From positions 66,323 through 130,322 of the forward strand of contig CAAAJI010000120.1 of the NCBI GenBank assembly GCA_900642245.1: a stretch of 64,000 bases of DNA. The letters are read 5' to 3'. Shown here piece by piece: positions 1 to 11,353 of the stretch (position 1 is the stretch's first letter; every line of letters starts with the position of its first letter). Under the pieces are notes generated by a model. That model saw only the letters and a list, made by a program, of their open reading frames with translations. It did no database searches and was not told the DNA's origin. The translations under genes were made by a program, and so were the position numbers. The stretch comes from Fragilaria radians. Lineage: Eukaryota > Bacillariophyta > Fragilariophyceae > Fragilariales > Fragilariaceae.

Positions 1-1914
1 AGTGTAGTCGTATGGACCTTCCTCACTATTGCAATAGTGGCATGAAGCGCCACTGTCTCCAATCCAAATTTTGCTGTCAATTCCTTCATTGGCTGTCATT
101 GTAGTTAAAACTACATCCGCAGCAGAGACTGAACAAGTTTATGAATTCATAGAAGGTATGGAGGGGCTTACCGTCAAAGGCATTGATGCATTTGTTCATG
201 CCGATGATCATGACACACCTGAATTTGTTGAAGCAATCAAAGAAGATTTTAACAACTTCATGGATGAGCTCCACAAAGTTCAGCTTGATATGAATGAAGA
301 TGAAGAAATGAATAATGACAAAGTTGTCAGTCTTAATGATCCGCCAGTGGTTTGCAATAATGAAGATGTGATTGCTGACATCGTACCTTTAGAACCTAAA
401 ATAATGCAAGCATTCACCAAAGAGTCGCATCAGGGCCTCTGTATTGCATACGAAAATATGTGATCACTGGTATAAAAGGGAGCAAAATCGTAAAATTCAA
501 TGAGGCCAAATGTTAAACTTGCTATACGTAATTTGTTTTGCTTAAAAAATAAAGTTGAACTCGGAATTTCCCCTTTTAAAATGCGCACTTTACGGAGATA
601 CGCAACCAAGCGAGAGATTACTGCACTGTTATGTTTATTGGCAAGTTGTAAGGTTTCTCAATGATATTCGTTCTGCATACCTCTTATCTAAAACCTGTGA
701 GAAGATTGCTTTTGTGGCTGGACCTGATGTTGGCGAATATGCTGGAGATACATTGATTATTTTAAATGGTTTGTATGGATTGAAGACCTCTGGTGCTCCT
801 TACCATGATTAGTGGGCTGATGAAATGCATGAACAAGGATGGTTTCCTTCAAAAGCTGATCCAGATGTTTGGATGCTTGACAAAGGTGATCAGTGTGAAT
901 ATTTGGCTGTGTGGGTTGATGATTGACTTTATGTTGGTAAAGACCCTAATGGATTCTTTGGATTATTGAAGGACGCATGACACATTGTGAAAGGTGTTGC
1001 CCCCCTGCATATGTGGAACTTTGCCCTTGTTACTGAACCTGAAAGTGCCCTTACTTGGGTATCATATACATTTGTGAAAAAGATGTTACTTACGTACTAT
1101 GATATGCCTGGAGAAGATGTTCCTAAGCGTGAGGTACATTCCCCTTTGGAGCCTGGTGATCATCCAGAATTCGATGAATCCCGTTTGTGCACACCTTAAG
1201 AAAAATGTCATTACATGAGTAGGATTGGAGATGGGCGGTTTCTCTTGAACGTCGTGATTTATATGTAGCTACTTTGACTTTGATTGGATTTTGCGCTGTA
1301 ACATATACTGGATACCATGAACGTGCAAAGCGTGTTTATCGTTATATTCGTAACTACAAGAAGACATCAATCAAGTTTAGCACTGATAAGTGTGATCGTT
1401 CTGCGTATACTTATCTGAAACCAAATTTTGGGTAAATCTATTATCCATGTAAGGAAGAGATTCCTGATGATGCTCCTACTCCCAAAGGAAAGTCTATTCA
1501 GATGACAACATTTTTTATGCCAACCTCTTATTTGATTACACTACAGGAAAGTCTGCTACTGGTATTATACATCTCTACAACAAGACTCCTATTGACTGGT
1601 ATTCTTCCAAAAATAATCCTGTTGAATGTGCTACATACTCTACTGAATTTACATATTTGAAGCTTGCTATAGAACAGATCAAAGCAAATCGAATTGAACT
1701 GTGTTTTTTATGTTATCATATTGATGGTCCTGCTCATTTGTTTGGAGATAACAAAAGTGCTATTGATATTTATCTGTATCCCAGTTATCATGTAAAGAAC
1801 CTTTACTGTCTTTTGGTAACCTTCCTAGAAGGAAAGCTTTTCACCATAAACACAATCAGGCCAGATCTTCAACGCTGGAGAATAGAATGTGTAAGGCGCA
1901 AATTTGTGCGCTGA
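1..1914 (+). mobile_element. Decayed Ty1/copia retrotransposon fragment
   Basis: Broken reading frames in all three plus-strand frames carry landmarks of a copia polyprotein in the right order. At about 640-990 there is reverse transcriptase: a stretch with NDIRSAYL, then LNGLYGLKTSGAPYHD (the family's LYGLKQSPRAW region), then the YVDD-like VWVDD followed by a stop and LYVG. Around 1540-1770 an RNase H-like tail reads TTGKSATGIIHLYNKTPIDW, then YSTEF and FGDNKSAIDI. Stops at 810, 924 and 978 and several frame changes show it is dead. The open frame 71-463 (acidic, 130 codons) probably belongs to the integrase-RT linker of the same element but is not recognisable alone. No LTR is visible, and the element may continue left of the window. 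Confidence 0.8.
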
Positions 1915-4440
1915 TATAGTAACAGTAACTCATTTTGAGAAGAAAACAACGTACCAGTCATTCACCTAGATCTAATCCGAGATTTGTCTAATCCTTTTAA
2001 TCCTTTGGTTTTCAGATTGTGACCTTTGTCTCTTTTTCTGATTGGAGGCCATCTTACATTTCAAGCAAATCTCATTCTCCCATAACGGGTTAGTTTCTAG
2101 CTTTTGTTCTATAATGCAGTATTCCCAATAGCTCATCAGGAAACATTCAGTACAACGCGCGCATCTTGAATTAATGAGATAAAACCACGGTTTTGGCTGC
2201 CTATTCTAACATGTATGGGACAATAAAACTAAGTCAAAGAAATATATCTTCTGCTTAAATCATTAAAACGGTAACATCTAATCAGCCTTTTGCTCTCATG
2301 GCACATTTATTACAATTGATGTTGTTCCCAAAATTAAAAAAACAATTTGGACCCATCTACCCATTCTTATTCCATCTATTTCTAAACAATAAATATATAT
2401 TTTCATATGTCAATGTTGAATCAAAAACATAGATTGAATGCCGATTCAGATTCAGAATATTTCTTCCCAACCACTTTCCCGATATATAAATTGTAGTACT
2501 CTGGTTTATTTGGATCATTTTTTACACTTTCTGGCCTCTCCTTTTCGTGGCTTCTCTTGTATCTTTACAACCCTGTTCGAAAACATGCAAGGAGCAGAGG
2601 GGCAAACCTATGATTGAGGCTGCCACAAAGACTTCTTTGAGCCCCATTCATGGATTTTTTCAGGAATACTATGCTTTCAACAATGATCAAGGGATGTCTG
2701 ACTTACCTTGACTGTAGGATCAAGAAGTTAATCCCTAACGCAATAGGTTGTATAGTTAGTGCATAGTAAAGAATAGTAGAATCAAAATATTCTTATATTT
2801 ACTCATCTAGCTGTAAGTACTCACAAGTAAGCTATCTTATTACCTACCTACCACAAGTTAAACTATGATAAATGATTCACTAGTTAAACTTAGTGAAGAT
2901 TACATAATGTTTATATCATTATACAATCCAGCAACCGTATCCAATTAATAAGGGCTTTAAGAATGATCGACATAAAAATCTAATTTCCGATTTAGCTCTC
3001 TAATAACAAAAGATTCTAAAGGCCAAACTAAGTTATCCTTATTAATTACCAAGTTGTCCCTATGAACAAGTAGAAGAGGCCAGTCTAAACAGTTGAGAAG
3101 AAGCTTTTGAACAAGATCTAATTCTTCAAGAGAGTTCCCAAACATCTCTTGAGAAGGGTCAAAAAGTTCTCCTTGAGGGAGGAGACTACAATTGACTAAA
3201 GAATAAAAGTGATTATTATTTATCATTGCATTATTTCTAAATCTCACCGCAGAGAAATATCACATGCAATTATCCAATTTTTGCTCATGTTTCTTTCCCC
3301 TTTTCAGGATATTTCCGATTTTGAGGGCAGTATGAGATCAATAGTTGCCCTGTGTTGCGTTGCACAAAGTGAAATTATGATCTATTTTATCGTTGATATT
3401 TAATGCCTTTACTACCCAAATAAATGTATATAATATTTAGATTCTTTATATTCACGTGCACTAGCAGTCTTGGACGTCTCCAACACTGGTACACAAATCC
3501 ATCTCTTAGTCTAATCCAGTAATACCAGACTTGAAATTATTCATTTCACATAAAGTTATTAAATTAATGTATTTCTTTTTAGTCTATACGTTACGGTATG
3601 ACAATAGCAAATTCAACAATTGGACAACCGTACTGGTACAATGGCACTGAAATGTGTGTAATTGGGACACCATATGATTTTAATGAATTAGCTATATACT
3701 ACGGTCATCCAGGAAGATACCAAAGAGTTTTCAAGGTAAGAAGTTTTAAGGTAATTGGATTAGCTTCTAATTTGTACCTCTTGCCTATAGTGAAATACTG
3801 TGTCATAAAGGAACTGTTCCTATTCATTAGTGAAGTTAGTCGTAACTACAATTGATATAAATTCATACGTAAGCTTTTATCTGTTTTGAGGAGTCTCACT
3901 TAGCAATGCACCCTTTCCCTGGCATGACTGATAAAAAGTGGGTTACGGTAATTATACAGATTATAGGTTGTAGTGGATTATGTATCCCATCCCATGATAT
4001 GTCTATTGAACTTGGAGAAGAGATATCACTGTTTTCAGACTCAAAGAAATAAACATCAGATCTCTTGTGTGCTGCTTTCATTAACCATGATCATTAAAAG
4101 GACTATGAGCAAAGATTATTGTCACCCCATTCATCTCTGCATATATTTGAAGGATGTGAACTTCAATTTTTGTTAAGATGAAATTTACATTTCTCAATTG
4201 CAAAGGCAAAAGGCATTCTCTTGGTATCACGGAAAACAGGCGCATCCAAGACAGTCGACAGTCTTTTTTACGACACGAAAAAAGGTTGGTAAACGGTATA
4301 CCTAGTGAAGAAGTTGACTGGTCACGGCGTTTTTGTTGTCGTACTGTATATACTAGACGAAAAAATTGTTACTCTACTTTTACAAATTGAATGCATTCGC
4401 AGGGTAAGAAAGAGTTGGCAATTAATTGGATTGATTCGCC
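1915..4440. other. Gene-poor spacer upstream of the SUZ12 gene
   Basis: AT-rich DNA without a convincing gene. Two open stretches deserve mention. Minus strand 2957-3247 is open for 96 codons (Leu/Asn-rich) but matches nothing I know. Plus strand 3598-3738 reads as 47 residues ending just before a GTAAG donor and could be a 5' exon of an unrecognised gene. Between 4143 and 4440 short open stretches in different frames might hold unresolved N-terminal exons of the SUZ12 gene that begins at 4441 in my model, but I could not join them. Confidence 0.5.
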
Positions 4441-6451
4441 ATGAACTTTGACGCGGTAAGTAACCAACTATCTTGATCTTGCGGTGATTCTTTCCCACTA
4501 CTTTGATGCATTTATCTTTATTTATATACTTATTGATCAATTATCTTCATAATTTTTCTTTCACAGGCATTTGGTGCGTCTGCGACGATTGCAAAGCAAT
4601 TCGAGGCTCGTTGGTTTTTTGACACGCAATTCAATTCTTCTTCTTCTCAACTCGATGGTACGGATGACAACTGCGTCGAGACATATCAAGTTTCAGTACA
4701 CAAAATGCCATTTCAACGTCGAAATCTATCCTATTGGGTTGGAGTTCAGTATGGTTCCACCTTGAAACGAAAAAAACAACCACATTTGGACTCATTGAAA
4801 GTAACGCACGATGAATCTGCTACAGGTTTCAAGCCAAAATTAGATATACTAAGTGATGTCTGGAAACATCGAGTTCGAAGTTATAACGATGCATTTCTTT
4901 CCTCTCCCCGTCGTAATACCCGAAATTACGCAAAAAAGAGAGGTGACGATTCCGCTCTTTCCCTACAACAGAACAATGCAATCAATGGCCAAGAGAAGCA
5001 ATCCAGTAGTGTGAGGCGTAGTCTCTATGGAGGGAAAACCCCTCCTTCGAATGCTCAACCCGAAAAAGACAAAATGCAGCCCAAAAGATCCAAACAATCA
5101 ATATCAAATGACTTTAATGGGATCAACCTAGACATCCCCGAGATGAATGAGGGGAAGCAAACTGAAATGACTATCTCGAGTGACATGCTATCCATGAACA
5201 TTAATAAAGGCGTGCAGAATATTAAGGATTCGAATACATTGAAGACGATGGATTCGTCACATGTTATTTCTGATAGTGATGCAATCGCTGACCGCATCAC
5301 CCTAAGCACAGTGACACCTATATCGATATGCACCGAAAATATGAGGGATTTAATTAATTGGGAAAAGCCAGCATCGGAAAACACCGAAAGTCATGCCATT
5401 GATAGTGTTAATCTCAATGCCAAAGTTTTTTTTCATTTACTGTATGTACATCAGGAACGAGATGTTTGTTTCCAGACTGATGCTGGTCTCGAAAATTATC
5501 CAGGGCAAAGGCGATGCATATTCTGCTTCTTTGATGGTGGGACAGATGTTGGTCTGTTAATGCATTGTGTTACATGCCATGGAAACAATCTGTTATTCAA
5601 GGCTGCAAGGAACGAAGACGGAACAGTAAGTATTGCTTATCAGATATCTCACGTCGTCGATGAAATGATGTACTAATCCAATTTCTTCACCCTATGAAAT
5701 AATGTACTAATCTAACACCTTATTTCCCCCCTTCAATGCAATACAGTTGCATATTGCTGTATCCAGGAAAAAAACCTCCGATTGCCATGATGATTCAAAG
5801 CGAGATTTTGTTTATGTTCGTGGTCCGGTTGAAAATACTGGCTGTATTCCACTGGTCCCGTTCGTGAAACGGAGTCCTTCGAAAACAGGTGCCTTAGACT
5901 CTCAGACGAGAAGAAAAAAGATGAGGCTTGTAATGGAACTTGGAGCGGACGAGAAAACAAGATTGCAATTCGTGGCGAATAGTGATAATCCCATTCGTCA
6001 ATACTTTCACTCGAGATCGAATGAACCAATGTTGCCAGGGGAATGGGATATTGATAGTGATGATGAAGAAGATGAAAGATGGTTGATAAAAATGAGTGAC
6101 GAAGTAAGTGCAATCACAGAACTTGATTTCTTAAAAATCTTACTTACACTTTAACGATTTTATCAGTTGATTGAAGAATTTGATGATGTGCTGCCTCAAG
6201 AAAAGCATTTCGCTAAACTTTGGAACCGTTTTATGAAGTCACATTGTGTGATTGCCGATCACATGGTACCATCGAAGTGCTTGGAGTTTGTAAAAATAAA
6301 TTCTAAAGATCTCATGCAACATGATCTTCGCCAGCACTTACTGTTACATTTAATGGGATTCTGGGATCATGGCCTGATATCTTCTTCTCATTTGCTGAAT
6401 GTAATGATCGAATACGACAGAATAAATGAAGAACATTGCATGAAGTCGTAG
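4441..6451 (+). CDS. SUZ12: SUZ12-type Polycomb protein (VEFS box), PRC2 core subunit
   Basis: Model: exons 4441-4455, 4567-5625, 5747-6103 and 6167-6451, joined by GT-AG introns all in phase 0, giving about 571 residues. A C2H2 finger (C322-X2-C325-X12-H338-X4-H343) has exactly the spacing of the SUZ12 finger. After it comes the strand region with GPVENTG, like the animal NGPVKRTP segment. Residues about 443-565 are a full VEFS box: QYFHSRSNEPMLPGEWDIDS, acidic DDEEDE, then EEFDDV, KLWNRFMKSHCVIADH and HLMGFWDHGLIS. The VEFS box binds and stimulates the E(z) H3K27 methyltransferase in Polycomb repressive complex 2, in the nucleus. The middle (residues about 80-290) is Ser/Asn-rich and unordered. 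The N-terminal segment with the family's FLxRTL motif was not found, so the start at 4441 is tentative and upstream exons may be missing. It ends 316 bases from the stop of the convergent next gene; that gap shows nothing notable. Confidence 0.9.
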
Positions 6452-6767
6452 AAATCTCAATTTCCACACTCCATAAGCATTGCACATGAAAAAAAACATT
6501 TTCCAAGTGTTCTATATCATCTGTTTGTACAGGTTCAAATGATTAAGATCAGAAAGTTCCTCATTCATGAATCATGCAAAATGGGAATCTTTTACAATTA
6601 CTTTAGTTCATTGATATACGCCCTTCATCGCAATCTAATATTCCTACCTAAAAGTTAAAGAAAATTAGGGTAATAATGCTTTGGTAACCTGCACAAAGCA
6701 AAAAATAGTGGAACGCTAATGTCTCATTGAAATGCAGTGTTAAAGTAATTTAATAACTTAGTCTTTC

Positions 6768-7349
6768 TTACAATTCGGTAATCAGTCCACCATGTCGTAT
6801 GAAGTAAACTACCATCGAGGGAAAGTAGTTATCACGAAGAGCCCAGAGCCATTCCTCCGCAGTGAAGGCCACCGTATCATCACCCCCCAAATTACTGGTC
6901 ATTACTTTGCTAATTGCAGTTAGGGTAATGAAAGCACCCGCAATCAAGGATAGCTTGGATGACAAACTCTTTAAGTTCCTCATTTGTTCAACCTTACCTT
7001 CCATGGCTACAATAAGCTGAGTTAGTATTTCCGGCTCCTCGCAGGGATCCATACTATTCTCATCCGTGATGTATGTTTCCAGTGAGCATTCCTTTTGAAG
7101 CGCCATAAGCTCTGACAAATACCACTCCGCTTGATCAGCAGAACATGTGTCAGACGAGGAACAGTCCAATGCTTGGCGAAAAATCACATCACCGGGATGA
7201 CGACTCAACTCATCTTGGTTGCTAGTAGGGATGGAAAGAGATGACTTCAACTGTGTGCTGAATGAAGGGATGATAATCTGTCGAATAGGAACAAAACCTT
7301 GTACTCCATGTAATAGCAGGACTGTGACCAAGAAAAGGAGTCGGTACAT
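6768..7349 (-). CDS. Small predicted plastid-targeted membrane protein, function unknown
   Basis: 193 residues. I chose the ATG at 7349 because it puts a strong signal peptide at the very N-terminus (MYRLLFLVTVLLLHGVQG) followed at once by FVPI. A Phe just after the signal-peptide cleavage site, followed by a Ser/basic stretch, is the diatom plastid-targeting signature (ASAFAP type). An upstream in-frame ATG at 7412 would bury this leader. The mature part has several Cys residues (about 62-70, 84 and 98), a helical stretch, one predicted membrane span near residues 133-150 (SLIAGAFITLTAI) and a Trp-containing amphipathic tail. No known family was recognised. It is convergent with the SUZ12 gene. 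Plastid location is inferred from the leader only. Confidence 0.65.
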   Translation of the reverse strand: MYRLLFLVTVLLLHGVQGFVPIRQIIIPSFSTQLKSSLSIPTSNQDELSRHPGDVIFRQALDCSSSDTCSADQAEWYLSELMALQKECSLETYITDENSMDPCEEPEILTQLIVAMEGKVEQMRNLKSLSSKLSLIAGAFITLTAISKVMTSNLGGDDTVAFTAEEWLWALRDNYFPSMVVYFIRHGGLITEL

Positions 7350-10300
7350 GATTTCGTTTCTGATATATACAACTTGTGATGAAATTGAAATCAAAGAAAA
7401 ACGTGGAGTTCGCATTTTATTGACAGATTTTGTGTAAAACAATCAAGATGAAAAGTCCATCTGGGGAAGGAAGAAGAAATACTCGTAACCTCCCTACTTG
7501 ACACTTCCGAATCAAGGGGCACGAGACGTAAAGATCATTCCAAAAATCTGCTTCCTTGATAGACGCACTCAGGCTCTTTGTACATCTAATTTTGGATGAT
7601 GAATAATTCATCATTTCCAAATAACGATGCTCCACTTTTCACTCTGATTAAGTAAAGGAATACAACGCTAGATCCAGAGAATGTAGAAATTATCTCCAAA
7701 AAATACATTTACAAAAGATATGTGATACATTGATTCTTCAGTATTATTTTCATGCTTACATAAGGAATACAATTAAGTGATGGAAACATATAAAGAGGTT
7801 GCAAGGGGATGAAAGGTACATTGCTGGGAAATATTGATTCTTGGTACTGTGATGGTTAAAAAATGGAAACCAATGTTCACAAAGGCGCTATAGACATATT
7901 ACAAGCAAAAAGAATTGGTGAAAAAGAAATAATGCGTACTAATAAATAAAGAAACACTGCTCTTGTACCTGGGAAATGAGAAATCTAAGACATTTATACG
8001 GCTTAGGATAAAAAATGACTGATTTTGCTTTTTACATTCTTTAAGTACTCTACAGATTAAAATGAAACAAAAGTAAAATCTCGACGGATATATAGGGTGT
8101 GATTAGACATAACAGCAAATAGTCGCACGAACAAAACGAAAGAAACGAAATCCTACTGAGTTGTATGGTGCAGTTCCAACAAGGAATTATGAAAGACAGA
8201 TTTAATGTTTGTCGTATGTTGCCATAAACCGAACGTTTGCACTTTGTAGGCAAGTGAGTAATGTACACAGAGAAGCAGCCTAAGTTTGTAAAAAGGAAAA
8301 GTGCTTCAACTCTGCTTTGAAGGAGCCATTGTCTTTGCAAATCGAAACAGCTTAAAGAAGTGTGAGAAAATTTTGAGATACATTTGAAATTAGAGGAAAA
8401 CGAATCATCATACAAATAAATGAGTTGAAGCACATAATTATGAATACTTATTTGATCCAGATTTTTTAAGACAAAGATCATGCTGAATATTCGCTGTTCC
8501 CGCTTTTATCGCATGGACTATGCTAAGGATTTATTGTATAACTTTATAGTCTAAAATCATTTCAAATTTGGGGACGAGGCCATTCAAAATCTTGTTATTC
8601 AAGTAAAATGGGAACATTACTAAGAAGGAAATTATCTTTAACTTAGAATCAAATGCAAACATGAAAATTGAATTCCAATTTTGCAGACAAAGTGCCATTG
8701 AAAGAATTTTGAATTTCTTAAGGTTTCTTCACCACTACAGAAGTTACCCTCAGTGATCATAAGAGATTAATTCATATCCAAGAAGGAGCTATATCAGATC
8801 TGTATATTAATTATTGTATCACTTCATATGACGTATACGATCGCAATGATTCGAATTTCTTATACTCCAAACCAAGTAGGCGTGAGGCAAGTACAAATGT
8901 GGTGTAGCTTACAGCACATTTTCATAATGGCATGATCTTCAATTAAAAATAATAGCTGATAGAGTAAATGTTCATGGACTATACGAATTCTTTTTTCTTA
9001 CAATTCTTTTATCTGCTTTGGCATTTCTTACGAATCTAATATGAAATCTTATTATGTTGCAAAAGCAATTTCCGCTGATTTATCAACTAATTTACTAGCT
9101 AAATTTTGTTTGGACTTTACTGCTCTGGATCTTGATACTAGGAATCTAATGAGACCTAAATGTCCTCAAGAAAGGCTAGAATTCATCCTAGTATTCCCTG
9201 AGGTTTAAAGTGATAATTATCCGCTTCGCGGTTGAGTATAAAATAGAAACGCAATATTGATTAGGGGTCTATTGCTTTGTTTTGCTATCCAGGATTTCCT
9301 ATCAAATGGTTGTCATATTTGAGTAACTTATGTACCTCAAGAAGTAAACTTCGGAAAAAATCTCCAATACTTTACGATCTTTCATACACCTGCTTTTCTG
9401 GAATTAAAGAATTATTGCAACAGTTGAGATTTTAACCACACAAGTTCGTAAATCATTACAAAAAAGTTGGTATGCGGAGAGGTTCGATGAAATCGAGTAC
9501 TTGTAAGTCATTCAATTACTTTGTGTCAATCCAAGAAAGTTACAATTGAGATTTTAAAGTTACAAGTGAAATCACTCACAATTGTGAATCATCCCAATGT
9601 TTGTCATTATTTAAAGTTGGCATGCGGAAAGGATTCATGGTCTAGCATGAAAGAGAGTCTTTGTGAGTCATAAAATTACTTTTTTAAATCCTTTGATATT
9701 AATCAACTTCAAACCCATGTGGACATTCCAAAAAAGCTTATCACTGTGTTGCAGCCTTCGACAATGCGTCGTCAGAGACGATAGTAGCACTGCTTTGCTT
9801 CTTTAACTCCCCCATATCCGAGAACCACCCCTCATCCACCAAAACAGTCATCAAGACAAAACTCCTCCTTCTGTCGAATCAATTTCAAGACCATCTCGTG
9901 CGTCAAGAAGCACCTCACGGTTACCAACAGAAGGTCCGGTAGGCTCTCTTAATTTCTCGCAGCTCATCTTGGCATTTACGATTAGAATTCAAGATACCAT
10001 CACTAGAAACCTCACTCTGGCAGCCAAATATCTTTGCTTAGAATTCAATGATTGTTTGCACAACAACCCTGACGTTGAAATAAGTATATGTTTGAAGTTA
10101 GAGTAAAACAAGAAAGCAGCAGTCAGTATAGGTTTAGAAATCTTTGCCCTAATTGTAGTATAACTCAAGATTTGTGCATGCCACCACTTCTCAAACTCCA
10201 ATGTCTTTTTATTTTAGGTCAAATGACCTCTCAAAAAGTGAGTTCCTGCTTCCAAACACGACCAAATACGACGCTTCAAGATTTTTCATTCAGACATGTA

Positions 10301-11353
10301 TGTTGCCATCGACTTCAAACCTCACGTCAAAATGGTGCGAAGAACGGATGACATCTTACCTTGCCCTGTTTTCTGTAGTAATTTTCCACTGCACTCTGGT
10401 TTGCACTGATAAAGTAACATACAAAGCAGGCACATCTTTCTTGCCAGGTGATTGTTGCAGATGCTTCATAAAGGATATCATTAAAAGAGCCTGCAATCTG
10501 GGGTAAAAATATGCTAATTTTAAGTTTGAATCTCTGACGAATTCTGGGCCTGTTACACCATGTAGCCCTTCCGCCTTGTTTCTGGATTCTTCAAAGAAAG
10601 TGAATATTGTATTTATACATGATCTGTCAAGGTAAGGTCTGATATTTTTCATCCTTTGGACTTAAGGAAGCATCTACTCTAGCATTACCACTTACATGAA
10701 ATATTTGGCTCGTTGCTTTGTTTATGACATCCTCATCAATTTTGCTTATGCAAGTTTGTCCATGGATCTAAACGATGGGTAAGAACAAAAGCATAGGAAT
10801 CTGCTAGAAGTTATTGACACCTTGTAATTGGCCGTTTCCAGCAGCACATGCTATTAGCATTAGTATGATATGAATTCAGAATGGAATTGGCTATAACACT
10901 GTTTGCAAAAATAGACTGTGGTCAATCTTGTGGTAGTAAATTTTAGTTGGCTCAACATGCGTAACTAATTAAGCAATTGTGCATACAATCGATTGGTTTT
11001 CATACTGAAACTGGATTGCTTCAAAACTAATTAAAATGCTATATCAAATATGGTCCAATTAAACACCGAAACAAATCTTTACTGAACTCTGTCTTTCCGT
11101 AATTCAACCCGGAGCTAATGAAAGGATCACCTTAACTTACAATCTTTTTCTGGTCGATTGATGACAAAGAGAAGTAGGCAATTTGTCTAATCTATATGTG
11201 AAAATATATCTCACTTTTTAGGAAAAGTTTAAACTTCAAAACAGATGCTTTCCAAAAACGTAAGTGAACACTCTTTATTTACTCCCGGCTTGAAATTCTT
11301 GTTACAATGCCGCGTACAATCTTAATATCCTATAGCATGACTTTCACTCTCAA
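7350..11353. other. 4 kb gene-poor stretch
   Basis: No gene could be supported. Open stretches on both strands (for example minus 8050-8481, 143 codons, and overlapping frames at 9989-10652) are rich in Leu/Phe/Ser/Cys as expected of translated AT-rich DNA and lack recognisable domains. The overlapping frames near 10.1-10.65 kb could be the ruin of a transposon, but no motif survives. The only structure seen is a diverged duplication at 9.42-9.68 kb, listed separately. Confidence 0.6.
9421..9683. repeat. Diverged tandem duplication of about 105-140 bp
   Basis: Two adjacent segments, about 9421-9523 and 9543-9683, share the order TTGAGATTTTAA, then an ACAAGT-containing part, then AAAGTTGG(T/C)ATGCGGA(G/A)AGG, then TTGT(A/G)AGTCAT and AATTACTTT. 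The second is longer by an internal insertion. It looks like an old local duplication with no coding content. Confidence 0.6.

Noticed and set aside
8050..8481. 143-codon open frame on the minus strand
   Set aside because: Composition is Leu/Phe/Ser/Cys-rich like translated AT-rich DNA; no domain, no plausible neighbouring exons.
9989..10652. Overlapping open frames on both strands (70-110 codons)
   Set aside because: No recognisable motif in any frame; they overlap and contradict one another. Possibly an old mobile-element ruin, but unsupported.
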